DNA from: Xanthobacter sp. YC-JY1 | GTDB lineage: Bacteria; Pseudomonadota; Alphaproteobacteria; Rhizobiales; Xanthobacteraceae | Direction of reading: 5' to 3' | Length of the DNA: 64,000 nucleotides | NCBI RefSeq assembly: GCF_021730305.1 | Contig: NZ_CP032674.1 | Span: 2,651,001-2,715,000 of the forward strand | In this document: one piece after another, positions 34,636-43,208 of the stretch | Layout: every line of letters starts with the position of its first letter | How positions within the stretch are numbered: the first letter of the stretch is position 1 | Notes under the pieces: model-generated | What the model was told of the DNA's origin: nothing | The model's input: the letters and a program-made list of their open reading frames with translations, nothing else | The model's database searches: none | Translations under genes and position numbers: made by a program

Positions 34636-36259
34636 GCTGCCGCTCCCCCTTGGCGGCGGCCTCGCGCGCCTCGGCGAGGAGGCGCGGCGTGTCCACATCG
34701 AGGAAGGCGCCCTCCTCCGCCTTGACAGGCACTTCCGCCACCAGCTCGGCATTGGCGGCGAGAATGGCGCGGGCGCCCACATCCCCTTCCAGCGCGGCCA
34801 GCTCGGCGAAGAAGCGGCGCGACCACAGCACCGGATGTCCACGCTGCCCGCCTTCCACCGGCGCCGCGATGAGCCGGCCGGAGGCGGGTGCATAAGCAGA
34901 CATCAGGCGATCAAGCAGGCCAGGTGCGAGCAGCGGCATGTCACCCAGCACCACCAGTGCCCCCGCAGCCGTCTCCGGGACTGCGGCGATACCGGTGCGC
35001 AGCGACGAGGCCATGCCCGTCGCGTGATCGGGATTGTGGACGAAGAGCACGTCCAGCCCCGCCAGCGCCGCCTCGACGCGCGCGTGTTCATGCCCGGTGA
35101 CCACGATCACCGGCCGCGCGCGGGACGCCAGCGCCGCTTCCGCCACGCGGCGGATCACCGGCCGTCCGCCCACTTCCGCGAGCAGCTTGTTGATGCCCTC
35201 CCCCATGCGCGAGGAGCGGCCGGCGGCGAGGATGACGGCGGCGAACCCGTCTTCCGCCTCGTCGCTCTCGGCGCGAGGATGGGGGCGGGCGGCGATGTCC
35301 TGAAGCAGCCCGCCGGCACCGAGGCGGGCAATGTCGCGGGCGCTCACCTCAAGGCCGGCGAGGAGCCGGTGCAGGATGAAATCGAAGCCGTTCTCCTTCG
35401 GGCTGCGCGCACAGCCCGGCGCACCCAGCACCGGGACGGATCCGAGCCGCCCGAGCATCAGGAGATTGCCCGGGTCCACCGGCATGCCCAGCCGCTGGAC
35501 CTCGCCGCCCGCAGCAACGAGCCCAGCGGGGATCACATCGTTTCGGTCGGCGATGGCCGAGGCGCCGAAGACGATGACCAGCTCCGCTCCCGCCGCAACG
35601 GCGTCCGTGAGCGCGGCGGCGAGCTTCGTCGTGTCATGCGGCAGGGTGCGGTGGGCGATCACCTCCGCCCCGGCTGTCGCGAGGCGGGCGCGGGTAACGG
35701 TCAGCGTCTTCGCCACCACCTTGTCGGCGAGGCCCGGCAGCAAAGTGGAGAGCACCGCCACGCGCTTCAGCCGGAACGGCGCGATGGACAGGATGCCCGG
35801 CCCAACCGCAGCGGCCGCGTCCACCATCTCGCCCGGTACGGCATAGGGGATGATCTTCACCGTCCCCACCATGTCGCCGGCCGCCACCGCGCTGAAATCG
35901 CGCAAGGTGGCGAGGGTGATGGCCTCGTCCACCGCGTTGAAGGCGTCCAGTGCGGCATCCGAGACGCGCAGCACGCCGCCGGCGGCGGCATAGAGATTGG
36001 CGCGGCCGGTGAAGGCCGTGTCGGGCCGCACATGGGCGCCCGCCACCGCATCGGCGAGACGGCGCGCGGCGGCATCCTCGGCCACATCCCCCGGCTCCAT
36101 GCGCGCGGCGACGACCTCGGTGAGTCCGGCAGCCGCGAGGCGGGCGATATCGGCCTCCGTCAGGCGCGTGCCCTTCTTGATGGTGCCGCCGGGGAGCCGC
36201 ACGGAATGGGCGGCGATGGCGCCTTCGGCCTCGGCGAGCGGCAGGGGGCCAAATCTCAC
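34607..36259 (-). CDS. Molybdopterin-binding / MobA-like NTP-transferase fusion (MocA type)
   Basis: A two-domain protein of 550 residues. The N-terminal part (about 1-320) resembles MoeA/MPT-binding proteins, with PGGTIKKGTRLTEADI near the start and VIVFGASAIADRNDVIPAGL plus GMPVDPGNLLMLGRLG in the middle. The C-terminal part (about 335-540) is a MobA/MocA nucleotidyltransferase, with ILAAGRSSRMG as the NTP-binding loop and VVLGDMPLL as the metal-binding Asp segment. It likely forms the cytosine dinucleotide cofactor or a related nucleotide form for xanthine-oxidase-family Mo enzymes. The GTG start overlaps the upstream XdhC-type stop (GTGA), coupling the two. Confidence 0.87.
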   Translation of the reverse strand: MRFGPLPLAEAEGAIAAHSVRLPGGTIKKGTRLTEADIARLAAAGLTEVVAARMEPGDVAEDAAARRLADAVAGAHVRPDTAFTGRANLYAAAGGVLRVSDAALDAFNAVDEAITLATLRDFSAVAAGDMVGTVKIIPYAVPGEMVDAAAAVGPGILSIAPFRLKRVAVLSTLLPGLADKVVAKTLTVTRARLATAGAEVIAHRTLPHDTTKLAAALTDAVAAGAELVIVFGASAIADRNDVIPAGLVAAGGEVQRLGMPVDPGNLLMLGRLGSVPVLGAPGCARSPKENGFDFILHRLLAGLEVSARDIARLGAGGLLQDIAARPHPRAESDEAEDGFAAVILAAGRSSRMGEGINKLLAEVGGRPVIRRVAEAALASRARPVIVVTGHEHARVEAALAGLDVLFVHNPDHATGMASSLRTGIAAVPETAAGALVVLGDMPLLAPGLLDRLMSAYAPASGRLIAAPVEGGQRGHPVLWSRRFFAELAALEGDVGARAILAANAELVAEVPVKAEEGAFLDVDTPRLLAEAREAAAKGERQLRTAPAEGA

Positions 36260-36954
36260 GCCGCCGCTCCCGCCGTGGCGGCAGTGCCGGTGCGCAAGGC
36301 GCGGATCACCTCGGCCAGCACCGCCACGGCGATCTCCGCCGGGCTGGAGGCGCCGAGGTCCATGCCGATGGGCGCGTGGATTCGGCTGATGGCCTGCTGG
36401 GACAGCCCCGCCGCCGCGAGCCGCTCCACCCTCTTGGCGTGGGTGCGGCGCGAGCCCAGCGCCCCCACATAGAAGCACTCGGCCCGCAGGGCGGCGGCGA
36501 TGGCCGGCTCGTCGATCTTCGGATCGTGGGTCAACGCCACCAAAGCGGTGAAGGGATCAAGCCCGTAGGCCGGCAGTGCCTCCTCCGGCCATTCGGCGAT
36601 CACCGGCACTTCGGGGAAGCGCTCGGGCGTCGCGAAGGCGGTGCGCGGATCGAGAATGGTCAGGTCGAATCCCGCGAGCCGCGCCATGGGCGCGAGCGCC
36701 TGCGAGATGTGGACGGCGCCGATCACCAGCATCCGGGGCGGCGGCACATCCACCGCGAGGAAGACGCTGCCCTCCCCGGCCTTCCCGCTGCGACGCGCGG
36801 CGAGCGCGGCCGCGATTTCCGGCCCGAGCGGGTCGGAGGCGAGGGTCGCGGCGGTGGCGAGCCTTTGGGCGCCGGTGGCAAGCTCGGTCACGACAACCGC
36901 CGCGCGGCGGGCGGCGCGCTCCGCATTCAGGGCCGCGAGCAGGTCGAGACGCAT
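36256..36954 (-). CDS. XdhC/CoxF-type Mo-cofactor maturation protein (Rossmann domain)
   Basis: A 232-residue protein corresponding to the C-terminal half of XdhC. PRMLVIGAVHISQALAPMARLAGFDLTI is a nucleotide-binding Rossmann start, and VALTHDPKIDEPAI, CFYVGALGSRRTHAKR and IHAPIGMDLGASSPAEIAVAV are family blocks. XdhC-type proteins bind Mo cofactor, help its sulfuration and insert it into Mo hydroxylases. GGAGG lies 7 nt before the ATG, within a CTCCCT-C-AGGGAG inverted repeat. It overlaps the MocA-like gene by 4 nt. Confidence 0.88.
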   Translation of the reverse strand: MRLDLLAALNAERAARRAAVVVTELATGAQRLATAATLASDPLGPEIAAALAARRSGKAGEGSVFLAVDVPPPRMLVIGAVHISQALAPMARLAGFDLTILDPRTAFATPERFPEVPVIAEWPEEALPAYGLDPFTALVALTHDPKIDEPAIAAALRAECFYVGALGSRRTHAKRVERLAAAGLSQQAISRIHAPIGMDLGASSPAEIAVAVLAEVIRALRTGTAATAGAAA

Positions 36955-37036
36955 GGTGGTCCTCCCTCAGGGAGCATCCGGATCATCTTCCCCACTGAAT
37001 ATAACGCTTGGCGGCCTGCGTCACCGCCCGGCGTGC

Positions 37037-37360
37037 TCAGTCCACCGGCTCCACATAGACGGCGATCTTGCCGCCGCAGGAGAGGCCGACCTTCCAGGCG
37101 GTCTCGTCGGCAACGCCGAACTCCAGCGTGCGCGGCGCTCCGGCCGCGATCACCTCCGCCGCCTCGCTCACCACCGCGCCTTCCACGCAGCCGCCGGAGA
37201 CCGAGCCGAGGAAATTGCCGTCCGCATCGATGACGAGACGGCTGCCCACCGGGCGCGGCGCCGAGCCCCACGTTTCGAGCACGGTGGCGATGGCCACCCC
37301 CCGCCCCTCGCGCCGCCAGCGCTCGGCGGCGGCAAGAACGTCGCTGTCGGTCACGTCCAT
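37037..37360 (-). CDS. XdhC/CoxI N-terminal domain protein
   Basis: A 107-residue protein equal to the N-terminal XdhC_CoxI domain: GVAIATVLETWGSAPRPVGSRL, the GSVSGGCVEGAVVSEA motif with its conserved Cys, and the LSCGGKIAVYVEPV C-terminus with a second Cys. It is probably the cofactor-handling partner of the following XdhC Rossmann protein, since the two domains are fused in many bacteria but split here with an 82-nt gap. GGGAG lies about 6 nt before the chosen ATG. It is the first gene of the XdhC(N)-XdhC(C)-MocA operon. Confidence 0.88.
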   Translation of the reverse strand: MDVTDSDVLAAAERWRREGRGVAIATVLETWGSAPRPVGSRLVIDADGNFLGSVSGGCVEGAVVSEAAEVIAAGAPRTLEFGVADETAWKVGLSCGGKIAVYVEPVD

Positions 37361-37462
37361 GGGCAGCTCCCGTGTCGATGTGGCAAGGCCGATGTCGCCA
37401 GGCGGATCTCGCAAGCAGATTTGGCATCATGGCAGGCTTCCCATATAGCTGTCCGCCAGCCG

Positions 37463-38557
37463 ATGCCGAACCCTCTCAACAAACTTGTGTCCTTGGCCGC
37501 CCGCGATCAAGGGACGCTGCGCACCGCCGCCGACCTCATCGGCGCTGGCCTTGCCACGCCGGAAGACCGCGCGGCGCTGGAGGCCGTGGCCGCGCAGTAT
37601 GCGGTGGCGGTGACGCCCACGCTGGCCGCCGCCATCGACACGACGGCCGCCGCCGACCCCATCGCGCGCCAGTTCGTGCCCGATCCGGCCGAGCTGAAGG
37701 TGCGCCCCGAGGAACTGGCCGACCCCATCGGGGATGACGCCCACAGCCCCGTGCCGGGCGTGGTGCATCGCTATCCCGACCGGGCGCTCCTGAAGATCGT
37801 CGGCGTCTGTGCCGTCTATTGCCGCTTCTGCTTCCGCCGGGAGATGGTGGGGCCCGGCGCGGCCTCTCTCCTGTCGGATGATGCGCTGGAGCAGGCGTTC
37901 GCCTATTTCGCTCAACATCCGGAAATCTGGGAAGTCATCCTCACGGGCGGCGATCCCTTCATGCTCTCCGCCCGGCGCATGGGCGAGGTGGTGGGGCGGC
38001 TCGCGGCCATCCCCCATGTGAAGATCGTGCGCCATCACACCCGCGTGCCCATCGCCGCGCCGGAACGGGTGACGCCGGCCTTCGTCGCCGCGCTCAAGAC
38101 GCCGGGCATCACGCCCTATGTCGCGGTGCATGTGAATCATGCGCGCGAACTCACCCCCGACGCCCGCGTCGCGCTGGCCCGGCTCGCCGATGCGGGCATT
38201 CCCCTCCTGTCGCAAACCGTGCTGCTGCGCGGCGTGAACGACAGCGCGGAGACCCTCGCCGAGCTGTTCCGTGCCCTCGTGGAATGCCGGGTGAAGCCCT
38301 ATTACCTGCACCATCCCGACCTTGCCCCCGGCACCGGCCATTTCCGCCTGCCGATCGCCGAAGGGCAGGCGATCGTGCGCGCGCTGCGCGGGCGCCTCTC
38401 CGGCATCGCGCAGCCCACCTACGTGCTCGACATTCCCGGCGGGGCCGGGAAAGTGCCGCTCACGCCGGGCCATCTGGCCGTGGCCGAGGGCGGCTATCAG
38501 GTGAGCGACAATTGCGGCGGCCTGCACGCCTATGCCGATGAGGGAACGAATGGCTGA
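37463..38557 (+). CDS. Lysine 2,3-aminomutase family radical SAM protein (KamA/EpmB-like)
   Basis: A 364-residue radical SAM, PLP-dependent protein. The CxxxCxxC cluster motif is Cys116, Cys120 and Cys123 (VCAVYCRFCFRRE), EVILTGGDPFML is the SAM-binding GGDP segment, and the PLP-binding Lys is Lys330 in PGGAGKVPL. Short members like this include EpmB, which makes beta-lysine for elongation factor P; no epmA or efp gene is adjacent here, so the substrate is open. It has no strong ribosome site. The stop overlaps the downstream DUF296 gene by 8 nt. It lies divergent to the XdhC operon within a Mo-enzyme maturation region. Confidence 0.87.
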   Translation: MPNPLNKLVSLAARDQGTLRTAADLIGAGLATPEDRAALEAVAAQYAVAVTPTLAAAIDTTAAADPIARQFVPDPAELKVRPEELADPIGDDAHSPVPGVVHRYPDRALLKIVGVCAVYCRFCFRREMVGPGAASLLSDDALEQAFAYFAQHPEIWEVILTGGDPFMLSARRMGEVVGRLAAIPHVKIVRHHTRVPIAAPERVTPAFVAALKTPGITPYVAVHVNHARELTPDARVALARLADAGIPLLSQTVLLRGVNDSAETLAELFRALVECRVKPYYLHHPDLAPGTGHFRLPIAEGQAIVRALRGRLSGIAQPTYVLDIPGGAGKVPLTPGHLAVAEGGYQVSDNCGGLHAYADEGTNG

Positions 38558-39416
38558 GCTGCGCCGCATCACCCAGCCCGGGCCGGTCGCGGCCGAGCGC
38601 ATCGAGAGCGCGGTGGGAGCGCTGAAGGTGCTGGACTTCACCCTCCAGCCCGGCCTCACCATCAACGCCGCCATCTGCGGCCCGCTGCTGGAAGCCGGCA
38701 TGGGCGCGGCGCAGGTGGAGATTTCCGGCGGCGCGTTCGGCCCCTTCACCTATGTGATGCCCGCCGCCTCGCCGGATGCCACCCACGCCGCCTGGTACAG
38801 CCGCGCCTTTTCGCCGGAGGGTGTGACGAAGCTGGAGCGCGGCAATGTGACCTTCGGCCGGAAGGACGGCGCGCCCTTCATCCATTGCCACGCCTTCTGG
38901 ATCGAGCCGGACGGCACCCGCCACGGCGGCCATGTGATGCCCCACGAAGCCGTGGTGGCCGAACCCATCCGTGCCCGCGCCTATGGCGCCGCCGAGGTGG
39001 AGACCACCGCCGATTTCGACCCCGAGACCAATTTCCCCCTCTTCACCCCCCATGCGGTGAATGCCCCGGCCGATGGCCCGCGCATCGCCTTCGCGCGGGT
39101 GCGGCCGAACACGGAGCTGTTCGGCGCGGTGGAGGAGATCTGCCGCCGCCACGGCTTCAAGGGCGGGCGGCTGCGCGGCGGGGTGGGCAGCATCATCGGC
39201 GCACGCTTTTCCGATGCGCCGGGGGTGGAGGACTACGCCACCGAGGTGTTCGTCACCTCCGGCGTGGTGTCGCCGGATGCTGCGGGCACGCTCGTCTCCG
39301 ACATCACCCTCTCCCTCGTCGGCCTCTCCGGCGTGCTCGCCGAAGGGCGGCTGGTGCGGGGGGAAAACCCAGTGCTCATCACCTTCGAGCTGGCGGTGGA
39401 AGAGACCGCCGGCTGA
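38550..39416 (+). CDS. DUF296/PCC-domain protein (tandem)
   Basis: A 288-residue protein with two PCC/DUF296-like halves. The first half ends in IHCHAFWIEPDGTRHGGHVMP, the His-rich metal-binding signature (HxH...GGH). The second half starts FARVRPNTELFGAVEEICRRHG and has GGRLRGGVGSIIGARFSD, matching the start of the family fold, but lacks the His triad. It is soluble with no signal. AGGGA 4-5 nt before the ATG and an 8-nt overlap with the KamA-like gene indicate co-translation. In other bacteria the family is uncharacterised. The 3' end overlaps the convergent CoxE-like gene by 38 nt. Confidence 0.75.
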   Translation: MAELRRITQPGPVAAERIESAVGALKVLDFTLQPGLTINAAICGPLLEAGMGAAQVEISGGAFGPFTYVMPAASPDATHAAWYSRAFSPEGVTKLERGNVTFGRKDGAPFIHCHAFWIEPDGTRHGGHVMPHEAVVAEPIRARAYGAAEVETTADFDPETNFPLFTPHAVNAPADGPRIAFARVRPNTELFGAVEEICRRHGFKGGRLRGGVGSIIGARFSDAPGVEDYATEVFVTSGVVSPDAAGTLVSDITLSLVGLSGVLAEGRLVRGENPVLITFELAVEETAG

Positions 39417-40584
39417 CCGGGCCGGACAAGGCGGACACCAGGCTTTCAAGGCTCTTCAGGTCATGGACGGGGCGCATCTCGTCCACCTGCGGCAGCATGG
39501 CGGCGACGCCCTGCGCCTTCGGCTCGAACCCCTCGTAGCGCAAAAGCGGATTGAGCCAGACGAGCCGGCGGCAGGAGCGCTTGAGGCGCGCCATCTCGCC
39601 GGGCAGCGTGTCGTCCACCTCCCGCTCCAGCCCGTCGGTGAAGAGCAGGACGACCGGGTTCTGCGCCGTCACCCGTCGCGACCACTCCACGTTGAAGCCG
39701 CGCAGCGAGGCGGCGATGCGCGTGCCACCCGCCCAGTCCCGCGCCGAGGCGGAGACGGCCGCCAGCGCCGCGTCAGGATCGCGCCGGGCCAGCGCGCGCG
39801 TGACGTTGGTGAGGCGCGTGCCGAACAGGAAGACCGATACCTTCCGCCGCGCCGCCAGCGCGTGCAGGAAGGACAAGATGGGCCGGGAATAGTCGGCCAT
39901 GGAACCGGAGATATCCACCAGCGCCACCACCGGCGGCGGCTTCTCCTTCGTGCCGCGCCGCTTCAGCAGCACGAGGTCGCCGCCCGTCGCCACGGCCGCG
40001 CGCAGGGAGGCGCGCAGGTCGAGCCGGCGCCCCTTTGGATCAGGGACGAGCCGGCGGGTACGGGCGCGGTCGTCCGGCATTCGCAGGAGCGCGATGCGAC
40101 GGCGCGCCTCGGCGAGTTCGGCCGCGGACATCTGCGCGAAATCCTTGGTGCGCAGCACGTCCTCGACGGAGGCCGAGAGGCGCGCCTCCACCTCCACGCG
40201 GGGCTTGTCCACTTGCCGCTCGGTGCCCACCCCGGCGAACAGCGCCTCTTCCACCCGCTGGAGCACGCTTTCGCGCTTCTGCTCGCGCTGCGGCACGGCC
40301 ACCGGCGAGAGCATGGCGATGAGCCGCTCCTGATGCGCCCGGCGCCGCCAGAACAGGCGGAAGGCCTGGTCGAACACCACGCTGTCCTCATGACGCGAGA
40401 CGAAAAGGGCGTGGAGGGTCCAGTAGAAATCCTCGCGCGCGCCGACGCCGGCCATCTCCACCGCCGCCACCGCATCGAGGATGCGGCCCGGCCCCACCTT
40501 GAGGCCGGCGACCCGCAGGGCGCGGCCGAACCAGGCGATGTTTTCGGCAAGACGCCCGTCTTCGGCGGCGATCGCGGTGGTCAC
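39379..40584 (-). CDS. CoxE-like von Willebrand factor A domain protein
   Basis: A 401-residue cytoplasmic VWA protein of the CoxE family. The N-terminal half is a helical CoxE region, and the VWA domain begins around residue 218 with the MIDAS motif Asp224-x-Ser226-x-Ser228 (VDISGSMADYS) and later LLFTDGLERE. CoxE works with the AAA+ protein CoxD in assembling the [CuSMoO2] centre of CO dehydrogenase; MoxR/VWA pairs also mature other metalloenzymes. The GTG start overlaps the CoxD-like stop. No CO dehydrogenase structural genes are in the window, so the client is unknown. Confidence 0.87.
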   Translation of the reverse strand: MTTAIAAEDGRLAENIAWFGRALRVAGLKVGPGRILDAVAAVEMAGVGAREDFYWTLHALFVSRHEDSVVFDQAFRLFWRRRAHQERLIAMLSPVAVPQREQKRESVLQRVEEALFAGVGTERQVDKPRVEVEARLSASVEDVLRTKDFAQMSAAELAEARRRIALLRMPDDRARTRRLVPDPKGRRLDLRASLRAAVATGGDLVLLKRRGTKEKPPPVVALVDISGSMADYSRPILSFLHALAARRKVSVFLFGTRLTNVTRALARRDPDAALAAVSASARDWAGGTRIAASLRGFNVEWSRRVTAQNPVVLLFTDGLEREVDDTLPGEMARLKRSCRRLVWLNPLLRYEGFEPKAQGVAAMLPQVDEMRPVHDLKSLESLVSALSGPVSRRSLPPPARR

Positions 40585-41513
40585 TCCGCCGCGCGCGAGG
40601 CCTGCCGCGCCTCCTCGATGAGGCGCTCGATGCGGGGCGCGTCGGTACGGGCGATGTCGTCCTGATACTTGAGCAGCACGCCCAGCGTGTCGCCGACGAG
40701 GCCGGGATCAAGCGAGACCGCGTTCAGCTCCACCAGCGCGGAGGCCCAATCCAGCGTCTCGGCGACGCCGGGCACCTTGAACAGGTCTTCCTTCCTGAGC
40801 GCCTGCACGAAGGCCACCACCTCGGCCGAGAGCCGTGCGGGTGCATCCGGCAGGCGGGCGCGCAATATCTCCATCTCGCGGGCGGCGTCGGGATAATCCA
40901 CCCAGTGATAGAGGCAGCGCCGCTTGAGGGCGTCGTGGATTTCGCGCGTGCGGTTGGAGGTGAGGATCACGATGGGCGGGGCGGCCGCCTTGATGGTGCC
41001 CAGCTCCGGGATCGTCACCTGATGGTCGGAGAGCACTTCCAGCAGGAAGGCCTCGAACGCCTCGTCCGTGCGGTCCAGCTCGTCCACCAGCAGAACGGGC
41101 GGGCCTTCGGCGTGGGGCTCCAGCGCTTCCAGAAGAGGGCGGCGCAGCAGATAGCGGTCGGAAAAGATATCGGCGGCGATGGCGCCCTTGTCGCTCTCGC
41201 CGGCGGCTTCCGCGAGGCGGATGGCGATCATCTGGGCGGCGTGGTTCCACTCGTAGACGGCGGCCGAAAGGTCCAGCCCCTCATAGCATTGCAGGCGGAT
41301 GAGCCGGCGCCCCAGCGCCGCCGCCAGCGTCTTCGCCACCTCGGTCTTGCCGACGCCGGCCTCGCCCTCCAGGAGCAGCGGGCGGCCCATGCGCAATGCG
41401 AGGAAGACGACGGTGGACAGCGCGCGATCGGCCACATAGCCCTGCCCGGCCAGCAGCCGGCCGGTGTCATCGATGGTGCCGGGCAAGGCGCCCCGTATCG
41501 CATCCGCGGTCAT
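40581..41513 (-). CDS. CoxD-like MoxR-family AAA+ ATPase
   Basis: A 310-residue AAA+ ATPase. Walker A is GEAGVGKT (residues 50-57), Walker B is VLLVDELDR, and sensor 1 is ILTSNRTREIHDAL; the YHWVDYPD segment after it is typical of CoxD/MoxR proteins. It probably remodels an apo-metalloenzyme during cofactor insertion with the co-translated CoxE-like VWA protein (4-nt overlap). No good ribosome site precedes the ATG, and an alternative upstream start cannot be excluded, although the longer frame is Arg/Ser-rich. Confidence 0.88.
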   Translation of the reverse strand: MTADAIRGALPGTIDDTGRLLAGQGYVADRALSTVVFLALRMGRPLLLEGEAGVGKTEVAKTLAAALGRRLIRLQCYEGLDLSAAVYEWNHAAQMIAIRLAEAAGESDKGAIAADIFSDRYLLRRPLLEALEPHAEGPPVLLVDELDRTDEAFEAFLLEVLSDHQVTIPELGTIKAAAPPIVILTSNRTREIHDALKRRCLYHWVDYPDAAREMEILRARLPDAPARLSAEVVAFVQALRKEDLFKVPGVAETLDWASALVELNAVSLDPGLVGDTLGVLLKYQDDIARTDAPRIERLIEEARQASRAAE

Positions 41514-41571
41514 GGGCGGAGTAGAGCACGCGGGATGAAGCCGGCCAAGCGCGGGAAAGCCTCGCCGCCGG

Positions 41572-43125
41572 TCAGGCCGGATGGGCTGGCGCAGGCAGCG
41601 CCGGCAACCCGTCGAGCAGCGCCTCAAGCTCGATCGGGCGGGAGAACAGGAAGCCCTGCGCGAAGCGGATGCCGCAATTGCGGATGCGCTCAAGCTGCCG
41701 CTCGGTCTCGATGCCTTCCGCGATGATGAGCACCCCGAGGTCGCGCAGCAGCGGCACCATGGCCTCCAGCATGTGCGGCTCGGTCCACGCCTCCTCGCGC
41801 AGGAAGGAGCGGTCGATCTTGACGAAATCAACCTCGATCATGCCGAGCAAAGCGAGATTGGAGAAGCCGACGCCGAAATCATCGACGGCGATCTGCGCGC
41901 CGCGACGGCGCAGGTCGCGCAGCACCTCGCCGAGGGCCGGCGCGTCATAGTCGAGCGCCTGGCGCTCGGTCAGCTCGAACACCACCTGGCAGAGCGCCAG
42001 AGGCCGCGTGCCGAAGGCTTCGTCCGCCATCTGCACGAGGCGCGTGTCGCTGAACTGGACGGGCGGAACGTTCACGGCGAGCGAGAAATCGGGCACCTTC
42101 TGCGACATATGGGAGAGATCGCGCGCCGCCTGCAGCAGCACCCACCGCGTGGTGTCGTGGATGAGGGGGCTGGTCTCGATCCAGGGAATGAAGGCGTTCG
42201 GCATCAGCACGCCATGGCGGGCATGCCGCCAGCGCAATAGCGCTTCAGCCCCCACCCAGTTTCGCGATGCCACATCCACCAAAGGCAGGTAGGCGAGGAA
42301 GAAGTCCCCACGCCGCAGCGCATTGCGCACCTGTCCTTCCACCGAAAGGCGCCGCCGCACCAGAGACATGGGGCCAAACCACAAAGCGAGCCCCAATCCG
42401 GAGATCAGGCTGAGCTGCACCGGCACCGTGGCCAGCCACTGGTGGACGAGGCTGGATTCCGGCACGCTGATGACAACCACCACCGGCCACTTGTGCGATG
42501 CCGCGGTGAGTTGCACCGGCGCGGTGAACATGGACCAGACGCCAGCGTCGGCCCCATCGCCCGTGTCCTCCTGCGACATCGGCCCGGTCCGCCCCAGCTG
42601 GACGGGCATCAAGCGATGGCGGACGCCCTCTTCCGCGCCCGGCGGCACGACGGCTTCGAGGAGGCAGGCGCCGTTGAGATCGAGCAGCACCCTTCGGCCG
42701 TCCCCCAGATCCAGCGGTATCTGCACCGGATCGCGATCGGCTATTCCCGCGCACAAGTCATCCAGGGAAACCGACGGCCGCAACGTACAGGCGTCCTGCC
42801 GTCCCTGGAATTCGACATTCAAGAGGGGAGCGGTGCCCAGTTGCTGCCTCAGGCCCCGCTCACCTTCGGGGCTGCACAGGTCGTTGGAGCGGCCGGCGAC
42901 ATCACGCACCAGTCCGGAAAGGCGGTCGAGATTGCGGTCGGTCCATTGGGCGAGGTTTAGAGCCTGCGTGTGGTAGCGCTGGACGACACCCGATCTCATC
43001 CTCTGGAAATCGAGCATGAGATAGACGGCGGCGACGAGGATGACGGTCCCGACGAAGACGATGGGCACCATCATCTCGAGATGTTTCGGCCAGAGGCGCC
43101 GACGCCACGACAGCACTTCGCCCAT
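41572..43125 (-). CDS. Membrane-bound EAL-domain c-di-GMP phosphodiesterase with CSS-type sensor
   Basis: A 517-residue inner-membrane protein. One membrane helix (about 18-38), a periplasmic loop with several cysteines (LCSPEGE, DACTL, DLCAG, GACLL), a second helix (about 235-256), and a cytoplasmic EAL domain. The EAL motif is intact at residues 294-296 (GAEALLRW), with ELTER, DDFGVGFSN, DFVKIDRSF and AEGIETERQ following, so catalysis is expected. The layout matches CSS-motif phosphodiesterases, in which periplasmic thiol state controls activity. It is downstream of mfd on the same strand (83 nt). Confidence 0.9.
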   Translation of the reverse strand: MGEVLSWRRRLWPKHLEMMVPIVFVGTVILVAAVYLMLDFQRMRSGVVQRYHTQALNLAQWTDRNLDRLSGLVRDVAGRSNDLCSPEGERGLRQQLGTAPLLNVEFQGRQDACTLRPSVSLDDLCAGIADRDPVQIPLDLGDGRRVLLDLNGACLLEAVVPPGAEEGVRHRLMPVQLGRTGPMSQEDTGDGADAGVWSMFTAPVQLTAASHKWPVVVVISVPESSLVHQWLATVPVQLSLISGLGLALWFGPMSLVRRRLSVEGQVRNALRRGDFFLAYLPLVDVASRNWVGAEALLRWRHARHGVLMPNAFIPWIETSPLIHDTTRWVLLQAARDLSHMSQKVPDFSLAVNVPPVQFSDTRLVQMADEAFGTRPLALCQVVFELTERQALDYDAPALGEVLRDLRRRGAQIAVDDFGVGFSNLALLGMIEVDFVKIDRSFLREEAWTEPHMLEAMVPLLRDLGVLIIAEGIETERQLERIRNCGIRFAQGFLFSRPIELEALLDGLPALPAPAHPA

Positions 43126-43208
43126 CCCCGCTTCCCGCCCCCGGTCGAGGCCGGTTCGTGCCCGAGGCCACGTTACAACTTATCCGGGATGTACCAGAAC
43201 ACCTAAAT

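Noticed and set aside
36962-36974. CTCCCT-C-AGGGAG inverted repeat over the XdhC-type ribosome site as a translational switch
   Set aside because: The loop of one base makes an RNA hairpin of this size unlikely; it may simply result from the strong GGGAGG ribosome site.
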